Assembly (NCBI RefSeq): GCF_009870125.1
Contig: NC_046680.1
Span: 20,541,501 to 20,605,500, forward strand
Direction: 5' to 3'
DNA length: 64,000 bases
Source: Drosophila pseudoobscura
Lineage: Eukaryota; Arthropoda; Insecta; Diptera; Drosophilidae
How positions within the stretch are numbered: the first letter of the stretch is position 1; each line of letters opens with the position of its first letter. This document shows positions 21,697 through 33,900 of this stretch, one piece after another. Made by a program: the position numbers and the translations under genes. The notes below the pieces were generated by a model that worked only from the letters and a program-made list of their open reading frames with translations, did not search any database and had not been told where the DNA came from.

Positions 21697-24165
21697 AGAC
21701 CCAGCCTCCCGCATTAAACTTTAATCAGAGATCCCGAACCCGCCTCCGCCCCCCTCCAAAAAGTTGAGTCAAATTTACTTTTGATTTTGTGAAACTATTC
21801 GCACGGCGAATCCGCTAAAATGCAGCTCATACAAATTTCAGCATCTGAATCAAATGAAACGTAATGCTCACGGAATGCACTCCCAGTAGCCCCCCCTTCC
21901 CCCTCCACCCCACTGGCGGTGGGGCCAGCGGTGGAGCTGAATTGACTAAATTAACTGGCGCTGGCAAAAAGTTTGTTTGCCCTTCAGACGTTTGCTTGGC
22001 TGCTTTTCGCTGGAAGTAAGCGAACAAAAAAAGAAAGGGAAAAAGGAAAACCGTCTGGTAGCTGCACAAAAGATTCGCGTTTAAATATTTGATGCTGGAA
22101 TTATGCAACGCTGCATTAGGCAGCCGCACAGAAAAAATGGCAGTGGCCTTTCGGCAACACTGAACAATGCTTGGAAAAACCGGAAAATAGCAGCTAATCA
22201 AAGCGCGAAAAGCCATCCAACTATTCTTAAAGTTTCGAAATGGAAATCAAAGGACTTTGATTGACGCCACGGCCAAAACAGATGCAATGCCAAAGTCCAA
22301 AGATCCATGTTGGGGGGAGACTTAGATACTTAGCATAAAATATGGCGATTCCATGTCAAGTGCCCTTTGATCCAAGTTCGAATTTGTTTAAGACTTAATT
22401 AAAGAAATATAAGGAAGGAGGGACCAAATTGAATTCGTATCTTTGCACTGATATTGGATATCCTTGGTCTTGGTTTTCTGCTTTGATTTCTGCTGTGGGT
22501 CAACAGTCCAACTGACCTCCGGACAGGACAGGGGAGATGGCAGGGATAGGCAGGTAGCAGGTCAAGAGTCAAGAGTCAAAATGAAAACAAGAACTCTTGC
22601 CTTTCGAACGGTTTCATGTGCAACACAGACGATGCATCTGGTGCAACTGCATTCTGCTGCTGGGTTTCAGGTCCTACATCTATTCCTGGTCCTGGTCCTG
22701 GTCCCCCCGTCCTCTTCCTGCTGCTGATGCCAAAAGCTGATCCTGTTCAGCGGCTGTGGCAAATGTGTTTGCATTTCAGGTGTCAACTGCAAAAACACAT
22801 TCAGCTTTGCTGCAATAACAAACAACACAGAAATAACCAATCCTTGGCCCCATTTTCCCTGCCCTGCCCTGCCCCCCAACCCCACCCCCACCCGCTGACG
22901 CTTGGCAGCATTTCAGATACAACGAAAACATTTTACTTAACAGCAGAACGGCAGACGTTTTTGGGGAAAACGAGCAACATTTTTTGGACACAAAACAATG
23001 GAAATGAAACGAGACGAAGGGGAGGGGAGGGGAAAGGCCGGGCCGGGGCCAGGCCAGGCAAGGAATTTTCCCCGAGTATTTGTGCCATTAGGAAAATCAA
23101 TGCGGTTTGTTCTCCAAAAATTTCGATGCGAAAAGCTGAAAGGATTGCAGATTGATGAAAGATAACGGATGGGGATATGATAATGGTGTTGTATGGCTAT
23201 TTTCTGGAAGGCTTCAAGGCGAAGGCAGGACCGGCAGGACGGCGTAACCATCCTTTCACGGGAAGTCAACTCAAGCGGAAAACAAAGTAAAACCCCAACT
23301 TCAAAATGGCGACAAAATTGCAATGGCGCCAGCGCCTTGAAGTACGCCATGAATTTTGGCATTAAGCCACCACCCACCACCCACCACCCACGGGGCCCCT
23401 CAGACCATTTGAGGCAATCATGCACTCGTTAATCTTGCTCAGGGGCCGAAAATTAATAGTTAACCTGGCCTCAGGCCCCCCCACTGAAGAGAGAAAAATG
23501 TGCTGGCGAGCAAATTAAACTCGTTCTAAATACATTACGGATAAGGCAGGGACGAGAGGGCAATCCAAGGAACTGCTGCTGGCCTCCGAAAAGACAAACA
23601 AACAGGAGCCCAGACAGAGAGAGAGAGAGAGAGCGAGAGAGAGAGCGAGGCAACAACAAGAGCTAAACAAGATTAATTATACCTGAAAAGCCAAAAACTC
23701 AGTTTAGACCAAGTCGACGTCGACGTCCTTATAGCCTTTTGACTTTTGACGCTGCTAGCGTCTACGCCGAGGTCCTTGTCGTTGCCCTCGAGCGTCATTT
23801 AGTGGGGAGCTGTCACTGCCACTCCCCCGACTCCGACTCCGACCCCGACTCGGACTCCGACTCGGACTCCGACTTTTGTTTATCCGAGCAGCGTGTCCTT
23901 TCGCTTGTTTTTGTTGTTGCTTAAGCGCTTGGAAAATCGAGTCCTAGATAAAACGCAGCTGTGCAGCCGAAGAAGTGTCGTCTGTGTTTGCGCAGGGAAA
24001 CAAGTAGCAAGCGCCACTTGAGTCAGGTGCTAGAATCACGGACAAACTCGTAGATACTCGTGGGGCAGGGCAGTGGAGTGGAGTGGAGTGGAGTGCAGCG
24101 TTGCACTTGATTTGATTGCTGCTGAAGACACAATACTGTTGGATTGATAACATGTTAATTGCATT
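20443..24165. other. Intergenic, simple repeats only
   Basis: I see no protein or RNA gene here. It contains (GT)n runs at about 21287-21310 and 21667-21697, C-runs, a GA-rich run near 23615-23650, and a GACTCC/GACTCG hexamer array at about 23821-23872. A GAGTG pentamer array lies at about 24071-24097. Open frames on both strands are short and unlike coding sequence. Confidence 0.5.
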
Positions 24166-24169
24166 GATT

Positions 24170-24425
24170 GTTGATCGATAATTCGATGAAAGTATACCCT
24201 GGAGAACCGATGAACGTGGAGGAGGAGAAGTGCAGGCGATTTCTTTCTTTTAAAACGATAGTTTAGCGATTATTGGTACACGTTTAAAAGTAGCCTATCG
24301 ATATAAGATCGATAACTTATCGATAACTGGCCGTAAGCAAAGGGAAATATTTTTCTTTTCATAGGAAAACTAGTTCAATGGCTATCGAGACCGCTTTGAA
24401 ACGACTTTCGTGATCGATAGTTGAT
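24170..24425. promoter_or_regulatory. CGATA/DRE cluster, possible BEAF-32 or DREF boundary
   Basis: Six CGATA motifs lie within about 250 bases (near 24175, 24256, 24299, 24311, 24322 and 24415). Two of them are perfect DRE palindromes TATCGATA (24296-24303 and 24318-24325). Clusters of CGATA are the binding pattern of the Drosophila boundary factor BEAF-32, and TATCGATA is the DREF site. No transcription unit is evident next to it, so an insulator between the mbl and Sip1 domains is the simplest idea. This was called from motif content only. Confidence 0.4.
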
Positions 24426-25116
24426 TTATATTGATGCATTTGAAAGTTTTTGCTTGAAACTGCCCCCCACACACACACACACACACAGTGCACCCCCTGG
24501 CGCCCATTTACCGATGTACCACTTAACCCCAGACAATGTGAAACGCAAAGTCAGCCAACGGCAATGAAACATTCCCCAAGAGACAGAGATAGAGAGAGAC
24601 ATAGAGAGAGAGAGAGAGACGTTCACCTGGTGCTGGTGGCTCATACTGACGGGACCAGGCCAAAGTGCGTCCAAACTAATGGCCACCGACAACAAAGTAA
24701 ATGAAGCATGGCTCCTGGGTCCTGGCTCCCAGCTGCCAGGACATGCCAGGGGCGGCCCATCAAAGCTGACCCAAACGGCAGGACCGGACCGCACCCCTGC
24801 CACGTAATAGGCAAAATGAAAAATCTATAGAGTTAAATGAGTGAAAATCAGGAAAATGCATTAATGAATGAATGACAGCAGTGGCTGTCAACGGCAGGAC
24901 TCTGCAAACGCATACGCACCGGCATCAACCCCCAGGCGTCATCCCCCTGCACGGGAGTTGGGCTCCGGTTTGGATGGGCTTTGAGGGAATGATCGAATGG
25001 CGTGCGTGTGTGCGTGGGCCTCCTGTTGGGCAAATGGACAGGATAACCTGTGCGGCTGGTTGGGGCAGGGTCTCCCCCGTTGCATGTCTTATTTATGAAT
25101 GCAAAAGCAACGCGGA

Positions 25117-25139
25117 GGGGGGGGGGGGGCTGGGGGGGG
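25117..25139 (+). repeat. Poly-G run with G-quadruplex potential
   Basis: A run of 13 G is followed by CT and 8 more G. It can supply four or more G-tracts for a quadruplex. It lies in intergenic sequence with no nearby gene, and it may also be an assembly-error-prone spot. Confidence 0.7.
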
Positions 25140-27997
25140 TCTGATGGGCTTACTCTGTACTACACCTGGTATGATAACCGACGTTCAACACGTACGCTTT
25201 CAGAGTGCACGTCCGCTCATCTCCGTGCCCCCCCGGGGTGTGTGTTGGCATTCTTAATAGCCAAACAGTTGCACTCTAACTTACTCCAGCGGTGGCATGC
25301 AGCCCCGTCAGCGTGGTAATGCTCCTGTCCGAGCATCGAAACGAGTTTTTCGGGGAATAACAGACGTAGAACAGAACAGTAACCAATCGAGCATGTCTGA
25401 AGTACAGTAGGAGGCAAAGGGTAGGCCTTACATTTTCACTAACTTTAGCAAGTGTCAAGCAAGTGAGATCTGCCATGACCCTACCTCGTTTTGCAGCAAT
25501 CCAATGACGGTTATCCAATTGCATTTTGCCCCCTCCACCCCTGCTCCCTGCCACAGGGGCATGCAGCATTTTTCGGCTATGAAAACGTTGTCGCATATTA
25601 ACGTAATTAGTTCATGCGCTCCATAGAACCGGCTGACCTAGGGGGTGGGGGGGCGAGGGACCTGCTATGTGCAACACATACCAGTGCAACCCTCATGCTG
25701 GGCGTTTGCGGTGTTTGGGAGTTGTGGCCAGAATTATGATGTCCATGCGGCCATGGACCCCCCCCCACCCCATGGTCCAGGGGACAACGGCATGTGTGTC
25801 TGTGCCGGGCCTCCTTAGCCCATTAAACCCAGCCCAATGAGCAGCCGTTGCGTGCGTGTTTTACATATGAATATGGCCAGGATACAGGGACCCAGTAGCC
25901 AGTGGCCAGTAGCCAGGACTCAGAGCAGGACCAGGCCTGGTGTGTGTGTTAATTGAAACGTGATTGTGTTGACGGTGGTCCGGGTTTAGGGGGGGGACTA
26001 TTTCGAGGCTTAGGCATCTGCGCTTCCTTTTTTGACACTTGCAATTGTCATTCCTACCGGCCTTCTCCCTGCACCGATCCGTAAATAGTTTCGCATTTAA
26101 ATTTTGCAGCAATATAATTTACTTTGATGCTGTTGGGGGGCTTTGGGGAATTGAATTTGCACGCACAAGCACAATTGAATTTGAATGCAAAGTGGCTACG
26201 ATATCGAATGCATTATTAATTTCCCACACAGGGGCTGCCCCCCATTTTTCACTTTCGCCCCCAAACCACTCGCACAGACACGAGTATCCATGATGATGAT
26301 GATGATGACGATGTTGATAGCAGAAAGAGAATTTTGAATGTCCATTTAATGTCATTAATATCTGGGTCTTAAGGCGCCCAAATGTGTGTGCGTCTAAGCC
26401 CCTCAATGTCCTTTTCTTATCTTAACTTCCATTTGTGGTTGGGTAATTAGAGCGGGGTCGGCGATTCAGGCGATTACGATAAGCCACAGTGAGAGAGAGC
26501 ATCGGTTAAGCTATGATATGATTGAGCGCATTACCGTATTATCATGGGGCATGCCCCAATGCCAGGGATACCTGTGGGGTGGCACTGTTTTGCAATCATT
26601 CCTCAAATTGTTCTAGCTGGAATTTCCATTGATTGCATTGTAAAGTGAGCTGCAACTGAATGAAATCAATAACTTGGCCACCAGACCGTGCCATAACTGC
26701 TGACCGGCCCCCCCGAGCGGCGCCCCCGAGCGGCGCCCCCGGCTTCTTGACACGCCCCGTCACAGAATTGAGGCCATGTCATTTGTTTAGTTTGTTGCCT
26801 CAATTATTTAGCAGGGCCCAGGCCCCAGACCGAAACGAGGCCTGTCCAGACAGGACAATCTCTCTCTGCCTCGCTTTGGTACTGCGTCCTGGAGTCCTTG
26901 CGGTGTTTATCCAATTACATAAATTCTGTGTGACAATTTCGATTTCGATTTTATTTTATTCAAAAGCTAGCTTGAAGCCTTTCAAGTCCATCAGGGTCTC
27001 TCCGTGCCATAAAATATTTATTGCAAGCAAATAAATACCACACACTGACACGAACAGACGTCGTTATGGTAATTAATTTCAATGCAATGCAACATGAGAC
27101 ATGGCAAATCTTATTTATGCGAGAGCCTGTCTCCCAGTCTGTCTGGGCATTGGGATTTCGCATTTCTGATTTAAGATTTTGGATTTTGGACTTCTTGCTA
27201 ATTGATAATGGAGGGAGCCCCAAGAAAAAGGGTCACCACCAGAACACCAATAAGGAAATCAAAGACATGTGTAGCACAGCCAGGCAACCGCAACAAAATC
27301 AATTGCCTGTCGAGGAGCCCGGCTCTGTGGCACACACACAATTTTTGGCCATATCCATTTCAGGCATGGCTGTATGGCCCAGCAGGCGGCCTACGATATA
27401 CATACTCGTACACAGGAAGGACAGCTCAAGTCAACTTGCGGCTCATGCAAAATTTAATTTTAATTTCCACTGAGCAAATGTTGCAAAAGTGAGAACAAGG
27501 CAATTTCCTTTGCAGCCTCAACCAGCACCACCAGCGCAGCGCCTAGACATGCCCCAACGCCCATGGCAGCCTGGCTGGATGCGGGGGTACGAGTTACGTT
27601 ACGGTATACACATTTTAACCACTTGACTGCATTGTGGCTTTGGCTTAAATGCCGGCCAGAAGTCAAACACAGGCCAAGGGAATCGTACAAGTTTTGGATA
27701 TGCCCTTCCCCTCTCCCTCTCTCTCTCTCTCTCCCTGTCCGCCTTCCTGGTCTGGCAGCCGTAGTGTGTTTTTGCCAATTGACATGCAGACCTGCCTGGC
27801 AGCCGTAAATCGGTATAAATAATTCATTATTGCCGCCTCGATGCGCATAAATCAAGTCGTTTTGGCCCTGGCCCGACTCTTCCAGAGCAGCCACACAGCC
27901 ACACACAAAGGCCTCACAACTCCCTCTTTGATGCGCGTTCCGGCTCTAAACATATTTAAAGTTCCTAAAAAGAGAAGAAAACTCAAAAAAATGTACT

Positions 27998-28069
27998 TGG
28001 AGATGCCGGGGATTGAACCCGGGGCCTCTCACATGCAAAGCGAGCGCTCTACCACTGAGCTACATCCCC
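27998..28069 (-). tRNA. tRNA-Ala (anticodon UGC)
   Basis: On the minus strand a complete 72-base cloverleaf runs GGGGATG ... CATCTCC plus discriminator A. The 7-bp acceptor stem pairs GGGGATG with CATCTCC (one G-U-type pair). The A box (TAGCTCAGTGG) and B box (GGGTTCAATCC) are intact, and the anticodon loop TTTGCAT contains TGC. There is no intron. A run of seven T on the transcribed strand (plus-strand A-run at 27985-27991) follows as a Pol III terminator. The mature sequence is identical by eye to the copy at 28305-28376. Confidence 0.95.
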
Positions 28070-28304
28070 GTTGAGCGTTTCGCGGTCCAAAGTCTACAAG
28101 GTGTTGTGAATGGCAGTGCTAAAGGTGGGAGGGGTGCACAAGAATTTTGTATATCTAATAATTATATACTGGAAACAACTGAAATAAACGAAATAAGGTG
28201 ATTTTGTTTATGTTTTATTCCCCACCTGAGAGACAATCTGTCTGCGCCTCGCCACTTGTCGGCCGCGTGTCTTGTGTTTGCATTTAGCCCGTCGATGTCC
28301 ATCG

Positions 28305-28376
28305 GGGGATGTAGCTCAGTGGTAGAGCGCTCGCTTTGCATGTGAGAGGCCCCGGGTTCAATCCCCGGCATCTCCA
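28305..28376 (+). tRNA. tRNA-Ala (anticodon UGC), second copy
   Basis: This plus-strand copy matches the gene at 27998-28069 over all 72 bases by eye, with intact A and B boxes and anticodon TGC. It is followed by AGTACATTTTTTG, whose T-run is a Pol III terminator. The trailer AGTACATTTTTT is also shared with the other copy, so the inverted duplication extends past the mature tRNA on the 3' side. The 5' flanks differ. The two genes diverge, with about 235 bases between their 5' ends. Confidence 0.96.
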
Positions 28377-30485
28377 AGTACATTTTTTGTCTCTTTATTC
28401 TCTATTTTAATGTATTTTCTTGATGCTCGTTGGACGACGTTTTCGCCACGAAAAATATTCCGATTTTGAGATCACAATCGATCGCATATTTTCGCTTCTT
28501 CGTAAAATCGATAAAGTGATCCATGTGTACACCAGGGGCGCAGGAGAGAGAAACAGAGCTCTCTCCCACTCTCCCGGACCCGCATGATCGTTTCAAAGTA
28601 CAAACGAAACGTAAAATTTCAAATGCCACGCGCGAGAAAGGGATGGCCAGCGCTGCTGGGCGAGAGCACGACAAAGAACAGAGCGAGACAGAGATAGACA
28701 GCTATGCGATTGGCCAGCGGATTCGAATAGGTTCCGCTCGACGGCTGCTCGACGCTGTGCGCCTGGTACTTTACTTAAAAAGATTGAACGATTTTTGCAC
28801 GGTTTGAGCACAAAAAGTTCATTTGAGTTTGCCCGTTCAAGTTTTCGTTCCACTTAAGATCTGAAAAGAGCCGAAAGGGCGTTGCCGCTTGTAAATGTAA
28901 ATTCAAGGGATTCCCCATATGTTTTCCACATCACTTCTCTTCGATATCTGGGATGTTCGGGGTGTTCGTTCTCTTTCATTGGGTGCGAATGGAATGCAAT
29001 TTAAATCATTTATTACGAAATCCCCGGGAGGATTAAAAGAAACTTTTTTATTGCAGGTGCACGAAACTTTTGCCAAATCTCTCGACAGCCTCGCCCCAGC
29101 CGCCATTGCATTTTCGCTTCTTACTTATTTTTGTTCTGCATTTTGTTTTTATTGTTTTGCATATAAATTTGTTGGCTGCCAGAGGTATTCTGCCTAATCC
29201 GGCGACGTTTCTTGGGGAGTTGCATTTAATTCCGCGCCATTTCCTATAAATATTCATGCAAATTGGAAAAGGGCTAAGCGCACACCACACCACACCACCC
29301 CCCGCACAGAAGGCCCCACGAAAGATAAACAGGAAAACAGAGCAGGTGGCGCCCTTCACTGGCCTTAATTAAATGTAAAAGGAGTCGCTCCTTAAATGCA
29401 ATCGGACTCCTAAGTGGCAACTTATTAGCAATCTCATAATTGCCTGTGCTCTCTCCATCCCTGTCTGCCACATGTGCCCGGGGCAGGGGCAGGGGCTGGG
29501 GCAGCGGCAGAGCTTGAATGGTGTGCTCCTCCATCGGTCGCAACTTTTTCAAAAACTAATTAAAACGATAAGAGCAACGAAGCAGAGCGTCGAAATGTCG
29601 CCAAAGAGCCCCCGAAAAAAGCACCAACAGAACGGAACTTTGACTATTTCGCTTCGATGTTTATCTGGAAGATATGGTTAAATTTGCATTGGCATTGCCA
29701 CTGTGCACAGTGCATACTACCATTCGCCTTTGTTTGCCGCCCCATCCCATCCCATCCCATCCCGTTCCACTGCCACATGTGCAAGGATGCGATGCGGGGG
29801 CTGGAAGTCAATTTACTTCAATGGTCATGCGGAAATTAAATAAATTCCATGTGCAGGTGGAAACCAACACCCACCCGAAAATGACAGTTGTCAGCTGTCG
29901 AACCTATGACACAAGTACAGTTGACCGCCGCACACCCACACATTTCCAGCATTGCCATCTATCAGATGGATTTCATTATTTCGGCATGTTTTGATTACTT
30001 TTTCAAGGCAACTCTGTGCCACTGTATCACTTTCTGCAGGCTCAGTAACGTAAGAAGAGGCTTCGCTTATTGTTCTACGAAATCCGATTTCGTATGTTTT
30101 GGGGGAAAAAAGGATTTTCCGCATATGGCTGGTGAGAGAGAGGCTGTGCCTACCAGCCATTGCCCAAATTGATTTCCATACAGGTAACGCGTTCAGTTGG
30201 AAACCACATTGGCTACCGCTGATAAGGTGCCTCCTGCCTCGCCCCCAGCTACGGGGGGACAGACAATGGGAGTTAATACGGTTGGGGGAATGGAGTGAAG
30301 GGCCCCAAAGCATTGAACCAAGGGAATCGAAGGTAAAACATGGGTAGAAAAAACAAAGGTAAAATCTGAAAGCCAGCTAAAAGTATGCTACACAAATGTT
30401 GAAACGATCTACAGCTCAGCGCCAGCGCTCACCTGGGTTTCCGAAGAGGGTCGGGTCTCACCTGCGGAGGTCTCTGAGGCCGAAA
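28377..30485. other. Intergenic upstream of the Sip1 first exon, no gene seen
   Basis: No convincing coding frame or RNA is seen here. It contains a CATCC pentamer array near 29744-29763 and GA/CT-rich sequence. Proximal promoter elements of the exon starting near 30488 may lie in the last few hundred bases, but no TATA box is evident. Confidence 0.45.
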
Positions 30486-30487
30486 TC

Positions 30488-30920
30488 AGTTACGAATCGC
30501 CCGCGAAAGCGTTAACAAGTTCCCAACGGATCGAGCGCGCAACAACCACAACCAACCACTCCACTCCACTCCACTCACTCTCCCTCTCTCTGTCTCTCGC
30601 GTGCGGAGCTCTCTCGGGTCGTGGAACATCAACAGTTATTTTTACTACACCGCCGAGAGTGTGTGTTTCGTGTGCTTCGCTTCTCTCGGTCGCGTCGCTG
30701 CCAGCAGCTCCTTCATTAAAAGATAAGCAAGGCTTAAAAAGCAACAACAACGCGTGTGTGTCGTGGCTGTGTGACAGCGTTTGCATACGAAAAGCAACAG
30801 CAACAGCAGCTTCAAGCAGAGCAGCCAGCAGCCAGCAGCAGCAGCAGAAGAAGAGGAGGCGAAAGAAGAGCAGCAAAAACAAGCGTACACTGAAAGGGAA
30901 TCTATTTGCCTGAACAAACG
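30488..30920 (+). other. Sip1: Noncoding first exon, probably of Sip1/NHERF
   Basis: This segment has typical Drosophila 5' UTR character: an initiator-like TCAGTT at 30486-30491, CT-rich and CAACAG-rich sequence, and no in-exon ATG that I could find. It ends in a strong donor (AACG then GTAAGT at 30921). The nearest downstream plus-strand acceptor with a clear CDS is at 38622-38623, just before the Sip1 ATG. The linkage over a 7.7 kb intron is inferred; transcript data would settle it. Confidence 0.5.
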
Positions 30921-33900
30921 GTAAGTTGTGATGAAATTTGCACTCTTGTGTGGTCGTGGTCAGCCTTGATACAGTTGTAGAAGCATTGGCCAGCAGGCAC
31001 GATCTTGAGACAGTTGGAGGGACATTGAGTTTCAATGAGTTTCAATGAAACATTTTCTACCGATGGTTTTTAAGCCTAGAATGCGCCAGAATACATATAA
31101 AATTACGTCATTAGGCTTATTTATGATGTCGTATAACCGTATATCCCATCCACAAAATACTTGTTAACGACTTAATGCTGTTAATAAAAACCCATTTAGC
31201 TTGAACACTGGCCAAATTGAAAGCAAACCAAATTGCATTTTCAATAACTAAAATTAAATAAACAATTCGCACACGCAAGCCAAAGAGGAAGCGCAGGCAG
31301 AAAGAGAGAAGAGGCCAGGGAGAAAGGGAGGCGGGAATCTCTGGACTGCCTTTTAAACGCCATAAATAAATAAACGAAATTCAAATTAAAATTCATTTCT
31401 ATTTGTGGCACAGCTCGAAAAAGTGTGGCCCTGCGTTAACTGTTTTCGCACTGCACTCGCCGCCGCCGCCACTGCCACAAGCCTTACATAATAATTGTTT
31501 TGATTTATTGCCCTCTCTGTCTCTCCCGCTCTGGCAAATTGCATAAGGCCGTTTTCAAATGCGACATGCATGCCATTTTTTTTCTTTTTTGTTGTTGTCT
31601 CTTTCTCTGTGCTTTGGCTTTGGCTTTGCTTTTGCTTTTGCTTTGCTATTCATAATTCGCTTTCAACTTTGCGGGTTTTTTCTTCTACTCGTCCACCTCC
31701 TCCTCCACCACCACCTCCTCCTTCTTCTTCATCTTCCCCTTTCGGCGGCTGCGTCAACTCTGGTATTCCAGCAATGTCCCCCCGTCACAGAGCAGGTTTC
31801 TTTGATGGTTTTTTTTTTATGTTTTTGGTTGGCTTTGGTTTTAGATTTTGTCTTTATTTTAGTTTGAGTCGTTGGGTGGGGGGTGGGGGGGGATTGGGGC
31901 TATCAATTCACCGGTTTACTTCACCTGATCGCTGGTTGTGCATTTTTGTCGCGTGTTTTTCTGGTTTTCCCCCAGGCCTTCGCTCTTTTTCCACGGTTTT
32001 CCTAGTGGAGCTGGGGGTTTTTTTTCCTCTGACGATCTTCTCGGCTTCTTCTGACCACCAATGCTATGCTAATTCGATTAATGACTCCTGCTTTGATCAA
32101 GTTTTGCATTTAACACAGTTACAGATCGACTCTTTTTGGCACGTTCCCCCAGACGTTGTGCAGGCGAAAAATCAACCTGTTCTTGAGGAGAGCATAGAAT
32201 ATCTTTGGTCGAGACCACACCTAAATGTTAAGTCTTTTCCTAGAAGAAATACCATCTACGAATTCCGCTTAAACAGCCCAAAGAGTGATCATCGAACCCC
32301 AGCTTTCGTAGCCTTGAAAATCCATGCCAAAAACATCTCAAACGATCTTTTGATAGATCTTTTCCCAGGAATTTGCACACCCCTGTGTCTATTTATCATA
32401 TTTAGGCAGACAGGTGTACAGTCGTTCCCACATCCATTCAGTGGCATGCGAAAATCCCCACAATTGCAGCAGAGATCTCCATGCACCATGTTTCCACATA
32501 CATATATAAAGATTGTATTATATATGTACTTTTCAAAGTTTGTTTTTGTGTTTGGCTAACAATTTGCACACTTGGTCGGGGCATTGTTTTGTTTGTGTAC
32601 TATTATTTCTATTTAAGCTGGCAATCATCATAATTTTTTCCCAATTGTTAATTTATAATATTCTCAAGGTCTGAGAAAACCATTGACGGACGACGCAGTA
32701 GATGCAACGAAACGACTCTACCAAAAATCCAATGCGATAATTTATACGAAATCGTACCTTTTCGATTCGCCTTTTTTTTGTGTGATAAACTTTCGAAAAA
32801 TAGAAGACCAAAATGGTATAAATTATATAAAAATATGTACGTTATTAAATGGCTATCCCAGACAAACGAAAACGAAAGCCCCCAAATAGTCCGCTCCAGA
32901 GATCGCCCGCTTAAGTATTTCTCTTCCGTCATTTTTTGTTTTTTTCTCTGTTGATTGGACGCAGACCAGACCCCGAACCAAACGCAAAACCCAAACCCAA
33001 ACCCAAACAAGATCCCAACAACAAACTCAAGAAACGCCTAAAAACAGCGGCTGCTGCCACAAAAACAAGTACAAAGCCCAAAGATATTTCAAAAGGCCAG
33101 CACAAAGAGCCACAACCAGAAGAGACGAACATACGCCGCGGCAGAGCCAAAAAAACAGGTTCTAGAATCAATTTTTATTTTCTCAAGCTCTCGGCCAAAA
33201 AAAAAAGAATGAAACGAAATCCCAGACGAAACAAGAAAGGAAGCTGAATTTTGTTCTTCTACAAAACCGACTTGTAAATGCCCTAGAAAAATGTTCCAAA
33301 AAGATGAAAGATCAAATTTAAAAATCTGTTTTTTTTCTATTCAAGGAATCCTTCCTTGGGTATTCCCATATTTCGGGAGTTACAGAAGAGATATCTACCA
33401 TGTGAGAGACCCCCTGCGAAAGGGTGTCCTCTTAACTGAAATATTCGCCGGCTGGAACGCACGAAGAATATTTGAGGCAGCTCAAAATGATTTTGGTTAG
33501 GACCGGGCCCAGAGAGACGACAGCATCCAAGTGGCTCTCTCTCTCTCTCTCTGTCTCTCTCTCAAGCCATCTCTCGGCTTCTCTCTGTCTTGGACGATCT
33601 TTATACGTCTTTTATTATTATTATTATTTTTCCTTTTTGCTGGTGGGCTCTCAAAAGTATCTGTATCTGTCGTTAGTGCCTGTATCGGTGTGTATCGTTG
33701 AGGGCTTTTCTGTGTGTGTACGCGTACTGTCAGATACATTTTGCCTAGCATTCAACGAAAGAACATCAAGAAATATGTCTTACCAAATTGCAGTGGTTTC
33801 ATTTCTTGCAGTTTTTCATTGAATTTTACAAGAACTCGTAATTCTCTCCGTTGTTTATTTGCTTATTAATGTTTTGATTGATTGTCGCGGACACCGCCCA

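Noticed and set aside
27841-28383. Protein frames containing LEMPGIEPGASHMQSERSTTELHP
   Set aside because: These are translations of the tRNA-Ala genes and their flanks, a well-known false protein.
31570-32559. A 329-residue plus-strand open frame
   Set aside because: Phe/Pro/Ser-rich translation of T- and CT-rich intron sequence. It has no domain, no codon bias and no splice or promoter support.
32936-33247. Lys/Pro-rich open frame of 103 residues
   Set aside because: Driven by CCCAAA/AAAC repeats. Possibly 5' UTR-like, but there is no evidence of translation and no decisive splice site.
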